This document shows, piece after piece, positions 35,241 through 45,400 of a stretch of DNA of 64,000 bases (the first letter of the stretch is position 1; each line of letters starts with the position of its first letter). The stretch comes from Streptomyces sp. JHA26 (GTDB lineage: Bacteria; Actinomycetota; Actinomycetes; Streptomycetales; Streptomycetaceae), in NCBI RefSeq assembly GCF_002005565.1, contig NZ_BDJC01000015.1, positions 1-64,000 on the forward strand, in the 5' to 3' direction. The position numbers and the translations under genes were made by a program. The notes below the pieces were generated by a model. The model was not told the DNA's origin. It made no database searches and saw only the letters and a program-made list of their open reading frames with translations.

Positions 35241-36998
35241 ATGACGGTGCTGGACGGTGCGCGGGAGCGCCGGGTGCGCTCGGGCGAGGTGGAGCTGTGC
35301 GTGGCCGAGCTGGGCGACCCGCGGCAGCCGACGGTCGTTCTGGTGCACGGTTACCCGGACAGCAAGGAGGTCTGGTCCGAAGTGGCCGCCCGCCTCGCGG
35401 GGCGGTTCCACGTGGTGCTCTACGACGTCCGGGGCCACGGCCGGTCCAGCGCGCCGAGCCCGCTGCGCGGCGGGTTCACGCTGGAGAAGCTGACGGACGA
35501 CTTCCTGGCCGTCGTGGACGCGGTCAGCCCGGACCGGCCCGTGCACCTGGTGGGCCACGACTGGGGCTCGGTGCAGTCCTGGGAGTTCGTCACGGTCGCG
35601 CGCACCGAGGGCCGCATCGCCTCCTTCACCTCGATGTCGGGACCGTCCCTCGACCACTTCGGCCACTGGATCAACCGGCGGATCAAGCGGCCCACCCCTC
35701 GCCGGGTGGGCCAGCTCCTCGGCCAGGGCGCCAAGTCCTGGTACGTCTACCTGCTGCACACGCCGGTGCTGCCCGAACTGGCCTGGCGCGGCCCCCTCGG
35801 CAGGCGCTGGCCGGGAATCCTGCGACGCGTGGAGCAGGTGCCCGGCGGCGACTACCCGACCGCGTCCCTGCCGGCGGACGCCGCGCACGGAGCCTGGCTG
35901 TACCGGGACAACGTCCGGCCCCGGCTGCGGCACCCGCGCGACGACGCCCACGCCCACGTGCCCGTCCAGCTGGTCACGCCCCTCGGTGACGCCTTCCTGT
36001 CGGAGCGGCTCTACGACGAACTGGAGCAGTGGGCGCCGCGGCTCACCCGCCGCACCCTTCCCGCCAAGCACTGGGTGCCGCGCACCCGGCCCGACCGGCT
36101 GGCGGACTGGATCACGGAGTTCGTCACCACCGTCGAGGACGGGCGGACCGAGGTGACGGCGAGCGGCAGGCACGCCGACCGCTTCGGCGGCCAACTGGTC
36201 CTCGTCACCGGTGCGGGCAGCGGCATCGGCCGGGCGACGGCGCTCGCGTTCGCGGAGGCCGGCGCGCGCGTGGTGGCCGTCGACCGGGACGCCGGGTCCG
36301 CGGCCCGCACCGCGGAACTGTCCCGGCAGGCCGGTGCCCGGCAGGCGTGGGCGGAGACCGCCGACGTCTCCGACGAGCAGTCCATGGAGAAGCTCGCGGC
36401 CAGGGTCGCCGCGGAGTACGGCGTGGTGGACGTCCTCGTGAACAATGCCGGGATCGGCCTGTCGGGCTCCTTCTTCGACACCACGCCGCAGGACTGGGAG
36501 AAGGTCCTCGACGTCAACCTGTGGGGCGTGATCCACGGTTGCCGCCTCTTCGGCCGGCAGATGGCCGAGCGGGGACAGGGCGGCCACATCGTGAACACCG
36601 CCTCGGCCGCCGCCTTCCTGCCCTCCAGGGCGCTGCCCGCCTACAGCACCTCCAAGGCGGCCGTACTGATGCTGAGCGAGTGCCTGCGCGCCGAGCTGGC
36701 AGGTCAGGGGATCGGCGTCACGGCGATCTGCCCCGGCCTCGTCAACACCGGCATCACCTCGACGGCACGCTTCACCGGGGTGGACGCGGACGAGGAGAAA
36801 CGCCGGCAGCGGCGCGCCGCCCGGCTGTACGGGGTGCGCAACTACCCGCCGGAGAAGGTCGCCGACGCGATCCTGGAGGCCGTGGTGCACGACCGGGCCG
36901 TCGTCCCGGTCACGCCCGAGGCACGCGGCGCACACCTCATGTCCCGCTTCCTGCCGGGGGCGTTGCGCAGGCTCGCCCGGGTGTCGCCGCCGCTTTAG
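35241..36998 (+). CDS. Alpha/beta-hydrolase--short-chain dehydrogenase fusion (EphD-like)
   Basis: A 585-residue two-domain protein. Residues 1-295 are an epoxide-hydrolase-type alpha/beta hydrolase (oxyanion motif HGYPDS, nucleophile Asp in GHDWGS, late His in AKHWVP). Residues 305-585 are a classical SDR (TGAGSGIGRA, NNAGIG, catalytic Tyr and Lys in YSTSKAA, then CPGLVNTGI). The same fusion is known in Mycobacterium as EphD, which acts on mycolic-acid epoxides; here the substrate must differ. GGAGGAG directly precedes the ATG. A weak TTGACG-type promoter lies at 35091. Confidence 0.9.
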   Translation: MTVLDGARERRVRSGEVELCVAELGDPRQPTVVLVHGYPDSKEVWSEVAARLAGRFHVVLYDVRGHGRSSAPSPLRGGFTLEKLTDDFLAVVDAVSPDRPVHLVGHDWGSVQSWEFVTVARTEGRIASFTSMSGPSLDHFGHWINRRIKRPTPRRVGQLLGQGAKSWYVYLLHTPVLPELAWRGPLGRRWPGILRRVEQVPGGDYPTASLPADAAHGAWLYRDNVRPRLRHPRDDAHAHVPVQLVTPLGDAFLSERLYDELEQWAPRLTRRTLPAKHWVPRTRPDRLADWITEFVTTVEDGRTEVTASGRHADRFGGQLVLVTGAGSGIGRATALAFAEAGARVVAVDRDAGSAARTAELSRQAGARQAWAETADVSDEQSMEKLAARVAAEYGVVDVLVNNAGIGLSGSFFDTTPQDWEKVLDVNLWGVIHGCRLFGRQMAERGQGGHIVNTASAAAFLPSRALPAYSTSKAAVLMLSECLRAELAGQGIGVTAICPGLVNTGITSTARFTGVDADEEKRRQRRAARLYGVRNYPPEKVADAILEAVVHDRAVVPVTPEARGAHLMSRFLPGALRRLARVSPPL

Positions 36999-37052
36999 TT
37001 TCCACAGGAACGCCCCGGAGGCCTGTGGACAACCTTATGTGGCTGTGGATCA
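36998..37052. other. Cluster of three DnaA-box-like 9-mers
   Basis: TTGTCCACA, the exact consensus, is on minus at 37024-37032. TGATCCACA is on minus at 37044-37052, and GTTTCCACA on plus at 36998-37006. They occupy the short gap between the EphD-like gene and kptA. Confidence 0.5.
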
Positions 37053-37102
37053 AACCTCCGGCCATATATCGATCGCGTGATACGCGTCTCTCCCGGCACC
37101 CT

Positions 37103-37142
37103 GGCCGTATGGACAGAGAGCAGGCCGTATGAACAGAGAACA
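37103..37142 (+). repeat. 20-bp tandem duplication of the kptA start region
   Basis: GGCCGTATGGACAGAGAGCA and GGCCGTATGAACAGAGAACA lie head to tail (period 20, two differences). Each carries an ATG. The first opens a seven-codon frame (MDREQAV) whose TGA overlaps the ATG of kptA. Confidence 0.8.
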
Positions 37143-37692
37143 GAGGGACGACAGACGCACCGTGAAGGTGTCCAAGTACCTGTCGAAGCACCTGCGGCAC
37201 CAGCCGGACCGCATAGGGCTCACGCTCGACGGGGCCGGCTGGGTCGAGATCGACACACTGATCGCCGCGGCCGCCGCGCACGGCTTCCGCTTCACCCGGC
37301 AGGAGCTGGACCACGTGGTCGCCATCAACGACAAACGGCGCTTCGCCGTCGAGGGCACCCGCATCCGGGCCAGTCAGGGCCACAGCATCGACGTGGAACT
37401 CGGACTGCCCGCGGCGGACCCGCCTGCGTACCTCTACCACGGGACCGTGGCCCGTTCCCTCGACGCGATCCGCGCCGAGGGGCTGCGTCCCATGAACCGG
37501 CACGACGTACACCTCTCACCGGACCGGGAGACCGCCACCCGGGTCGGCGCCCGCCGCGGCCGGCCGGTCGTGCTGTCGGTGGACGCCGCCGCCATGCACC
37601 GTGACGGCCACGTCTTCCACGTCAGCGCGAACGGGGTCTGGCTGACCAAGGCCGTACCTCCGCGCTATCTCCGCTTCCCCGGCCCACGCTGA
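37129..37692 (+). CDS. kptA: RNA 2'-phosphotransferase (Tpt1/KptA)
   Basis: Removes a 2'-phosphate from RNA using NAD+. In eukaryotes it finishes tRNA splicing; in bacteria the role is unknown. The 187-residue protein shows the family core: [38 protein letters not shown], and [19 protein letters not shown]. The ATG at 37129 is preceded not by a strong binding site but by a tiny frame that ends on it, suggesting translational coupling. Confidence 0.93.
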   Translation: MNREQRDDRRTVKVSKYLSKHLRHQPDRIGLTLDGAGWVEIDTLIAAAAAHGFRFTRQELDHVVAINDKRRFAVEGTRIRASQGHSIDVELGLPAADPPAYLYHGTVARSLDAIRAEGLRPMNRHDVHLSPDRETATRVGARRGRPVVLSVDAAAMHRDGHVFHVSANGVWLTKAVPPRYLRFPGPR

Positions 37693-37698
37693 TCCCGC

Positions 37699-38157
37699 AT
37701 GATCGAAGGCATGGATCATCTGCCCACCACCGAATCCGCCGTGGCCGCCCTCGTCACCGTCGCCGCGGAGTACGCGCGTGAGATCGAGGTGACCCATGAC
37801 ATCGGCGCCGATCAGACCTCCCGCCGCAGCGCCGCGGGCGTGGGCGTGACCACGGATCCCGACGGTTCCCTCCCCCACGAGGCCTTCGTCGAGTTCGGCG
37901 GGGATCCCCGGGTGAGCGTGCGGCTCCTCCCCGAGGGCGACGCGCTGATCACCGTCGACACCGTGGAGTTCCCCGACATCCCGCGCGACGACGTGCCCGC
38001 GTTCCTCCGCTCCGTCTTCGGCGGTACGGCCCATGTCCGGGCCCGCAGCTTCCCGCCCGGCTACCGCCTGGTCGTGCCGCTGCCCGGTGATCGCACGCAC
38101 AAGGAACTCGTGCCGATGACTCTCCTCACCCCTTGGCTGAGCAGTCGCGTGCGATGA
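37699..38157 (+). CDS. Conserved hypothetical protein
   Basis: A 152-residue acidic, soluble protein with no family I can name. The start may be ATG 37699 or, more like homologues, ATG 37711 (MDHLPTTE). Visible stretches include [18 protein letters not shown] and a C-terminal [20 protein letters not shown]. It is seven bases after kptA and probably shares its mRNA. Two parS sites follow. Confidence 0.75.
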   Translation: MIEGMDHLPTTESAVAALVTVAAEYAREIEVTHDIGADQTSRRSAAGVGVTTDPDGSLPHEAFVEFGGDPRVSVRLLPEGDALITVDTVEFPDIPRDDVPAFLRSVFGGTAHVRARSFPPGYRLVVPLPGDRTHKELVPMTLLTPWLSSRVR

Positions 38158-38168
38158 CGGCAGCGGCT

Positions 38169-38206
38169 GTTTCACGTGAAACCCCCCTGGGCGTTTCACG
38201 TGAAAC
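38169..38206. other. Pair of perfect parS sites
   Basis: GTTTCACGTGAAAC occurs at 38169-38182 and 38193-38206, 24 bp centre to centre, in the 75-bp gap between two genes. This is the exact 14-bp ParB-binding palindrome of Streptomyces, which clusters around oriC. Confidence 0.93.
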
Positions 38207-38232
38207 TTGGAGGTCCGCATAGGCTCGGTGGC

Positions 38233-39135
38233 ATGAGCCTGCGTCTGAGCACCGTGATCCTCCCGTACCGCCGCTGGCACGACGGCGGCCGTTCGACCTG
38301 GACGCGCGCCGAGCAGCTCGGTTTCCACAGCGCGTACACCTACGACCACCTGTCCTGGCGGAGCTTCCGGGACGGCCCGTGGTTCGGTGCCGTGCCGACG
38401 CTGACCGCCGCCGCGGCCGTCACCGAGCGGCTGCGTCTGGGCACCCTGGTGACCTCGCCGAACTTCCGGCACCCGGTGACCCTCGCCAAGGAGCTGATCT
38501 CCCTCGACGACATCTCCGGCGGCCGGGTCACCCTGGGCATAGGAGCGGGCGGGACCGGATTCGACGCCACCGCGCTCGGTCAGGAACAGTGGACGCCGCG
38601 CGAGCGGGCCGACCGGTTCGCCGAGTTCCTCCAGCTGCTCGACCGACTGCTCACGGAGGAGGCGGTGTCGTACCAGGGCGACTTCTACTCGGCGCACGAG
38701 GCGCGCAACATCCCCGGCTGTGTGCAGCGGCCCCGGCTGCCGTTCGCGGTGGCCGCCACCGGCCCGCGCGGAATGCGGCTCGCGGCGCGGTACGGGCAGG
38801 CGTGGGTGACCACCGGTGATCCGAAGCTGTACGAGAACGGCACTCCGGAGCAGTCGGTCCAGGCCCTGCGGGGACAGGCCGAGAAGCTGGCCGACGCCTG
38901 CGCCGCGATCGGCCGCGACGTGGACGAGCTCGACAAGGTGCTGCTCACCGGCTTCACACCGGACCGGAGCCGGCCGCTGGAGTCCGTGGACGCGTTCGTG
39001 GACTTCGCGGGGATCCACCAGGACCTGGGCTTCACCGAGATCGTCGTGCACTGGCCGATCCCCGGTTCGGACTTCGCGGCGGACGAGAAGGTCTTCGAGA
39101 AGATCGCCCTGGAGGCGCCTGCGCAGCTGGGGTGA
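38233..39135 (+). CDS. LLM-class flavin-dependent oxidoreductase
   Basis: A 300-residue luciferase-like TIM barrel, probably using FMN or F420: [30 protein letters not shown], and [19 protein letters not shown], plus the [20 protein letters not shown] segment before the C-terminus. The ATG at 38233 is the start; GGAGGT is 20 bp upstream and may be too far. Substrate unknown. It lies just after the parS pair. Confidence 0.9.
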   Translation: MSLRLSTVILPYRRWHDGGRSTWTRAEQLGFHSAYTYDHLSWRSFRDGPWFGAVPTLTAAAAVTERLRLGTLVTSPNFRHPVTLAKELISLDDISGGRVTLGIGAGGTGFDATALGQEQWTPRERADRFAEFLQLLDRLLTEEAVSYQGDFYSAHEARNIPGCVQRPRLPFAVAATGPRGMRLAARYGQAWVTTGDPKLYENGTPEQSVQALRGQAEKLADACAAIGRDVDELDKVLLTGFTPDRSRPLESVDAFVDFAGIHQDLGFTEIVVHWPIPGSDFAADEKVFEKIALEAPAQLG

Positions 39136-39194
39136 CCCCGCGGCGAGACGATCGGCCGGGGCGGACGGACCGGGCGCTGCCGCCGGGAGGGGCG

Positions 39195-39290
39195 TACCTG
39201 CCGGAAAAGCCACGTCTGCCGGAAAGGCCACGCCTGCTGAGGGAGGCCACGCCTCCTGGGAGAGGTCACGCCTCCCGAGAGAGGGGCGCC
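39195..39290. repeat. Imperfect 18-19-bp tandem repeats
   Basis: Four units of the form GGAAAGGCCACGCCTGCTG (with changes) run from about 39200 to 39280 in the gap after the oxidoreductase gene. A hairpin CCCGCAC/GTGCGGG (39323-39340) and CACATATGTG follow before the next gene. Confidence 0.65.
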
Positions 39291-39361
39291 GATGGGAGCC
39301 GTAGCTCACATATGTGCGGACTCCCGCACGGGCGTGCGGGCATATGCGTGACAATGGCCGG

Positions 39362-40231
39362 GTGACCTCAGCGACCCGACAGCCCGAGACCCCGGTCGCC
39401 GCCGTGCGCCCGCGACTGATCGCCACCGACCTGGACGGCACGCTGCTGCGCGACGACAAGTCGGTCTCCCCGCGCACGGTCGCCGCACTGGCGGCCGCCG
39501 AGAAGGCGGGGATCGAGGTCTTCTTCGTCACCGGCCGCCCCGCCCGCTGGATGGACGTCGTCAGCGAGCACGTCCACGGCCACGGCCTCGCCATCTGCGG
39601 CAACGGCGCGGCCGTGGTCGACCTGCACGGCGGACCCGGCGCCCACCGCTTCGTGAAGGTCCGGGAGCTGGCCCGCGAGAACGCACTGGACACCGTACGG
39701 CTGCTGCGCGACGCGGCACCCGGCACGTTGTACGCGGTGGAGCAGACGTACGGCTTCCACCAGGAGCCGGCGTACCCGAAGATGCACATCGAGGTGCCCG
39801 ACACCCTCGCGCCCGCCGAGGAGCTGCTGGCACCGGACGGACGCGCCGCGGCCGAGCCGGTCCTCAAGATCCTGGCGTTCCACCCCGACCTGGAGCCGGA
39901 CGCCTTCCTCGCGCTGGCCCGCATCGCCATCGGCGACCGCGCCAACGTCACCCGGTCCAGTCCCAGCGCCCTGCTGGAGATCAGCGGCCCGGAGGTCTCC
40001 AAGGCCAGCACGCTGGCCCTGTGCTGCGCCGAGCGCGGCATCTCGCACGAGGAGGTCGTCGCCTTCGGCGACATGCCGAACGACGTCGAGATGCTCACCT
40101 GGGCAGGGCAGTCCTACGCCATGGGCAACGCGCACCCGGACGTGATCGCCGCCGCGTCCGGGCGGACGGTCGCCAACAACGACGACGGGGTGGCCGTCGT
40201 GATCGAGCGCATCCTGGCGGAGATGCCGTAA
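39362..40231 (+). CDS. HAD-superfamily hydrolase (Cof/IIB type)
   Basis: A 289-residue phosphatase with motif [10 protein letters not shown], motif [11 protein letters not shown], Lys in VSKASTLAL, and motif [14 protein letters not shown]. It is a paralogue of the HAD at 30407. The GTG at 39362 has no ribosome binding site; GACAAT six bases upstream could be a -10 box, giving a leaderless transcript. Substrate unknown. Confidence 0.92.
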   Translation: MTSATRQPETPVAAVRPRLIATDLDGTLLRDDKSVSPRTVAALAAAEKAGIEVFFVTGRPARWMDVVSEHVHGHGLAICGNGAAVVDLHGGPGAHRFVKVRELARENALDTVRLLRDAAPGTLYAVEQTYGFHQEPAYPKMHIEVPDTLAPAEELLAPDGRAAAEPVLKILAFHPDLEPDAFLALARIAIGDRANVTRSSPSALLEISGPEVSKASTLALCCAERGISHEEVVAFGDMPNDVEMLTWAGQSYAMGNAHPDVIAAASGRTVANNDDGVAVVIERILAEMP

Positions 40232-40250
40232 CGACCGGATCCGGGCCGGG

Positions 40251-40442
40251 TCACGTACCGGCTCGGTCGGAGCGGGCCCCGCGCTGCTTCGGCCAGGGCA
40301 CCGGGTCCAGGGCCGAGCCCGCCTCCGGTGTGACCCGCCTCCCGAAGCGCAGGTGCGGCCCGGTGGAATTGCCGGTGCTGCCCGACTGCCCGATCCACTG
40401 CCCCCGTCGGACCCGCTCCCCCTGGTCGACGGCGAACGGCGG
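40251..40442 (-). pseudogene. C-terminal remnant of an M23 (LysM-M23 type) peptidase
   Basis: The minus strand reads, in frame for 64 codons to a TGA, VDQGERVRRGQWIGQSGSTG followed by NSTGPHLRFG and DPVPWPKQRG. This is the tail of a zinc-dependent cell-wall endopeptidase. A TAG (40443-40445) interrupts the frame directly upstream and no N-terminal part is found, so it is a fragment. The usual HLH motif is HLR here, so catalysis is lost. It ends close to the HAD gene, tail to tail. Confidence 0.8.
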
Positions 40443-40592
40443 CTAGACGGCGGCGAGACGGGCGCATGCCGGCGATCGTGGACCGCAGGCGGACCCGCGG
40501 TCGTGTTCGTGCAGTGCGGGTGGGTGACCGCTTGCTGCCCATGGCCCGGCGCGGTTGCCGCACACGCGGCAACCGCGCCCCCTCACACCGTC

Positions 40593-42275
40593 TCAGTACG
40601 GTGCCTCCCACAGCACTGTCGTCCCGCTGCCGTCCGTGCCGACGCCGGGCCCGACGCGGCTGACGCCGCCGAGGGTCTCCGCACGGCGTGCGAGATTGCG
40701 CAGGCCACTGCGCCGGCCGCCCTCGGGGATGCCGACGCCGTCGTCCGCGACGGTCAGCCGGACACCCGGCCGACCGTCCGGCAGGGTCGCCTCCGCGTCG
40801 ACGACCACGTCGATCCGGGTGGCCCGGGCGTGCCGGAAGGCGTTGGACAGGGCCTCGCGCAGGGCGGCGATGAGGTTCTTGCCGATCGGGTCGCCGACCG
40901 CTTCGTCGACCGGACCGACGAAGCGGTGCGAGGGCGTGAAGCCCAACGGCACGGCCGCCATGGCGATCTCGCGCAGCACCCGGGCGCGCAGCCCCGCGGG
41001 AGCCTCGGCGGGCTGCCGCAGCGCGAAGATCGCCGAGCGGATCTCCTGGATGGTCACGTCGAGTTCGTCGACGGCCCTGCCCACGCCGTCGCGCACCTCG
41101 GGCGCGAGCGGTCCGCGCCGGGCGCTCTCCAGCATCATCCCCGTGGCGAACAGCCGCTGGATGACGAGGTCATGCAGGTCCCGGGCGATGCGGTCACGGT
41201 CCTCGTACACGGCGAGCCGTTCCCGGTCACGCTGCGCGTCGGCCATCATCAGCGCCAGCGCGGCCTGTGCGGCGAACTGCCCGCCGAGCGCGCGCTCCGT
41301 CCGCGTGAACGGACGACCGCCCCGGGCCCGGGGCATGACCAGGCTGCCGAGGATCCGCCCGTCGCTGCACAGCGGCAGCAGCATGACCGGCCCGTAGGCG
41401 CGTACCGGTCCGGCCTCCAGCCGCGGGTCGGTGGCCGCGTCGTCGATGAACACGGCTCGTCCGGCGAGGAGTTCGGTGACCACACCGTTGTCCGACGGTA
41501 TGACCGTGCCCAGCGCGTCCGTGGGCCGCGGCGCCGCGACGGCGGCGATCTCCATGCCTCCCCCGTCGGCGGTCAGCAGCACGATTCCGGCAGCCGCGCC
41601 GGAGAGCCGACGGGCCTGCTCCGCGACGACCTGGAGCGCGTCGTCGGTGTCGCCGCCGGACAGCAGCGCGGTGGTGACGGCGACCGACCCGTCGATCCAG
41701 CGCTCCCGCTGCTGCGCGGACTCGTACAGCCGCGCGTTGCCGATGGCGATACCGGCCTCCGTGGCGAGGACGCGGACCATGGCGAGGTCGCAGTCGTCGA
41801 ACGGCTCGCCGTACCGCTTGTCGGTCACGTAGAGGTTCCCGAAGATCTCCCCCTGCACTCGGACGGGCACCCCGAGGAAGCTGCGCATCGGCGGGTGGTG
41901 CTCGGGGAAGCCGCAGGAGCGGGGGTCGTCGGTCAGGTCCGCGAGCCGGACCGGCTCCGGGTCGCGGATGAGGGCTCCCAGTAGGCCCTTGCGGCCGTCG
42001 GGCAGGTGTCCGATCCGCCGGACGGTCGCCTCGTCGATGCCGTGGTGGACGAAGTCGGCGAGGCCGTCGCCGTCCTCGGCGACGACGCCGATGGCCGCGT
42101 ACCGTGCGTCCGCGAGGTCGGCAGCGGTCTCGCAGATCCGATTCAGCGTGGAGTGCAGCTCCAGCCCGGTGCCGACCGACCGCATCGCCTCCAGCAGCTT
42201 CGGCACCCGCGCCAGGAGTTCGGACGGGGCTCCGTCGCGGGGCGGAGGGCGGCCGGGGAGCGGGGCTGCGGACAT
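40593..42275 (-). CDS. GAF-domain sensor histidine kinase (DevS/NreB-like)
   Basis: A 560-residue cytoplasmic kinase. It has two GAF domains (about 45-195 and 215-365), a HisKA_3 dimerisation helix with the phospho-acceptor His in RIARDLHDLVIQRLFA, and a HATPase domain (ALREALSNAFRHARA, VADDGVGI). This is the DevS/DosT layout of redox- or gas-sensing kinases, although heme binding cannot be judged by eye. No response regulator is adjacent. It is downstream of, and co-directional with, the cyd operon, 175 bp away. Confidence 0.92.
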   Translation of the reverse strand: MSAAPLPGRPPPRDGAPSELLARVPKLLEAMRSVGTGLELHSTLNRICETAADLADARYAAIGVVAEDGDGLADFVHHGIDEATVRRIGHLPDGRKGLLGALIRDPEPVRLADLTDDPRSCGFPEHHPPMRSFLGVPVRVQGEIFGNLYVTDKRYGEPFDDCDLAMVRVLATEAGIAIGNARLYESAQQRERWIDGSVAVTTALLSGGDTDDALQVVAEQARRLSGAAAGIVLLTADGGGMEIAAVAAPRPTDALGTVIPSDNGVVTELLAGRAVFIDDAATDPRLEAGPVRAYGPVMLLPLCSDGRILGSLVMPRARGGRPFTRTERALGGQFAAQAALALMMADAQRDRERLAVYEDRDRIARDLHDLVIQRLFATGMMLESARRGPLAPEVRDGVGRAVDELDVTIQEIRSAIFALRQPAEAPAGLRARVLREIAMAAVPLGFTPSHRFVGPVDEAVGDPIGKNLIAALREALSNAFRHARATRIDVVVDAEATLPDGRPGVRLTVADDGVGIPEGGRRSGLRNLARRAETLGGVSRVGPGVGTDGSGTTVLWEAPY

Positions 42276-42336
42276 GGACCGAGCCTAATCAGACGGTTTT
42301 GTCCAGAAAAGCCGTAATCGACATGAATCTTGCGTG

Positions 42337-42428
42337 GCCATGACTGTGCCGGTGTGCGTGACCGTTCCGACGCGCATGCCCGTGCCGACGTGTGGAGCCA
42401 TGGCCGTGCCCACGCGCGTGACCGTGTT
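42337..42428. repeat. Direct repeat of 32 bp with 60-bp period
   Basis: Copies at 42337-42368 and 42397-42428 share GCCATG, GTGCC and GCGTGACCGT with a few changes. They lie between the sensor kinase start and the cydCD stop. No coding frame fits. Confidence 0.6.
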
Positions 42429-42450
42429 CCTGACGCGGCCGCGTGCGCGG

Positions 42451-45400
42451 TCACCGGGCTCCCACCAGCAGCTCCGCCGCCGCCTCCCGCTCGGTCATCG
42501 TCCGCAGCGGTCCCTCCACAGCTGTCAGCTCCGCGTACGTGCCCCGCTGCACGACCCGGCCCTCGTCCAGCACGACCACCTCGTCCACCGCGTCCAGACC
42601 CGCCAGCCGATGCGTGATGAGCAGGGTCGTACGGCCCTCGGTCGCGGCCAGCAGGTCGGTGGTGAGCGCGTCGGCGGTCGGCAGGTCGAGGTGCTCGGCC
42701 GGCTCGTCGAGCACGAGAACGGGGAAGTCGGCGAGCAGCGCCCGGGCCAGTGCCAGCCGCTGCCGCTGCCCGCCGGACAACCGGGCCCCGTGTTCGCCGA
42801 CCAGCGTGTCCAGGCCGTCGGGCAGACTGTCGACCCAGTCCAGCAGGCGGGCCCGCGCCAGCGCGGCGCGCAGCTCGGACTCCGTGGCGTCCTTCCTGGC
42901 CAGGAGCAGGTTCTCGCGCACGGAGCTGTCGAAGAGATGCGCGTCCTGCGCACACAGCCCGACCAGCCGCCGTACGTCGTCACCGGCCAGGGCACCGGCT
43001 TCCGCGCCGGCCAGGGTGTAGGAGCCCGCGTCGGGGCCCAGGAACCGCAGCAGCACCTGGGCCAACGTCGTCTTGCCGGAGCCGGACGGTCCGACCACGG
43101 CGACGCGGCGGCCCTCCGCCAACGTCAGATCGAGCCCCGCGAGGGCGTCCCGGTCCTGCCCGGGGTGGCGTGCGACCAGTCCGTCGAGGACGACCGGGAA
43201 CGGTGCCGCGGGCGCCTGCCGGGGCCGCTCGGGTTCGCGTACGGGCTCGGGCGCGTCCAGCACCTCGTACACCCGTTCGGCACTCCTGCGCACGCGCTGG
43301 CGGTACTGCACGGCGAGCGGCAGGCCGAGGACCGCTTCGAACGCGGCCAGCGGGGTGAGGACCACGACGGCCACGGCCACACCGGCGAGCCGGCCGTCGG
43401 CTACCGCCCGGACGCCGGTGAGCGCGGCGCCCGCGACGGTCAGGCCGGAGATCAGCGCGACGAGGCCGTCTCCCAACGCGGTGGCCGTGGCCGCGCGCGA
43501 GGCGATCCGGGTGAGCGTGCCGTCGGCCCGTCGCGCCTCGGCGGCCCGCCCGGGCAGGGCACCGGCGACGGTCAGTTCGGCGGTGCCGGTGAGCAGGTCG
43601 GTCACCCGGGTGGCCAGTGCGCCGCGAGCGGGCGCCAGCCGGTGCTCGGCCCGCCGTGCCACGGCCCCGGTGATGAGCGGGACACCGACTCCGGCGGCCA
43701 GCAACCCGGCGGCGAGTACGGCACCGGCCTCCGGAAGGAGCCAGGCCGTGAAGCCGACCGACGCGGCACAGACGACCACCGCCGTGCCCGCGGGCAGCAG
43801 CCAGCGCAGCCAGTGGTCCTGCAGCGCGTCGACGTCGGCGACGAGCCGGGACAGCAGGTCGCCCCGCCTGCTGCGGCGCAGACCGGCGGGCGCCAGCCGC
43901 TCCAGCCGCCGGTAGACGGCGACCCGGGTGTCGGCCAGCATCCGCAGCACGGCGTCGTGGGAGACGAGCCGCTCGGCGTAGCGGAACACGGCCCGGCCGA
44001 TCCCGAAGGCACGCGTCGCCGTCACGGCCACCATCAGGTACAGCACCGGCGGCTGCTGCGAGGCCCGCGAGATGAGCCACCCCGAGGTGGCCATGAGTCC
44101 CACGGCGCTGCCGAGGGCGAGGCTGCCGAGGAGCAGTGCGAGACCGAGCCGACCGCGCCGGGCGGCCGACATGGCACGGACCCTGGCGAGGACGCCGGCC
44201 GAAGAGCCCGGCGCTGGTTCCTTCGTGCCCCGAACCTCGGCGGAAGCGGTGCCGGTGGCACCGGGCTCCTGCGCGGACGGACGGCCCGCCATGGGCCTCG
44301 GGACAGCGGTGGCCGCGGGAGCGGAGACCGGCTCGTCCAGGCGCACCACGCGGTCGGCCACCTCCAGCAGGGCCGGCCGATGCGCCACCAGCAGCACGGT
44401 CCGTCCGGCCGCCAGCCTGCGCACGGCGGTCACGACCTCGGCCTCGGTCGCCCCGTCCAGAGCGGCCGTCGGCTCGTCGAGCAGCAGCACCGGCCGGTCC
44501 GCGAGGAACGCCCGGGCCAGCGCGAGCCGCTGCCGCTGCCCGGCGGACAGACCGGAACCGTCCTCGCCGAGCACGGTGCCCGTCCCCTCCGGCAGCGCGT
44601 CCACGAACTCCAGCGCCCCGGCGTCGCGCAGCGCCCGCCGCACGGCCGCGTCGTCCGCCTCTGGACGGGCCAGCCGTACGTTCTCGGCGACCGTGCCCGC
44701 GAACAGGTGCGGACGCTGCGGCACCCAGGCGACGCGAGCGTGCCACTGCGCCGGGTCGAGGCCGGTGAGATCGGACCCGCCGATCCTGATCCGCCCCTCG
44801 CGCGGCCGGACGAAGCCGAGGAGGGCGTGGAGAAGCGTCGACTTGCCCGCTCCGCTCGGCCCGACGAGCGCGACCGTCTCACCGGGTTCGACGACGAGGT
44901 CCACGCCCGACACGGCGTCCGCGGTACGTCCGGGGTAGCGCACGGTCACGCCTTCGAAGGACAGCGCACCGTCCGCCGGCACCGGCCCGTTCCCCGAGGC
45001 GGGCGCGGGCGTCTCCAGCACCGAGAAGATCTCCTCGGCGGCGGCGAGCCCCTCGGCTGCCGCGTGGTACTGCGCCCCCACCTGCCGCAGCGGCAGATAG
45101 GCCTCGGGCGCGAGCACGAGCACGACCAGGCCGTCGTACAGGTCCATCTCGCCGTGGACGAGCCGCATGCCGATGGTCACGGCGACGAGCGCCACCGAGA
45201 GCGTGGCGAGCAGTTCCAGGGCGAAGGACGACAGGAAGGCGATCCGCAGGGTCCGCATGGTCGCCTGCCGGTACTCGCCGGTGATGCGCTTGATCGACTC
45301 GGCCTGTGCCTTGGCCCGTCCGAACACCTTCAGCGTCGGCAACCCCGCGACCACGTCCAGGAAGTGCCCGGACAGCCGGGACAGCAGCCGCCACTGCCGG

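Noticed and set aside
39200..39290. Possible CRISPR array
   Set aside because: Units of 18-19 bp are contiguous and imperfect, with no spacers and no cas genes.
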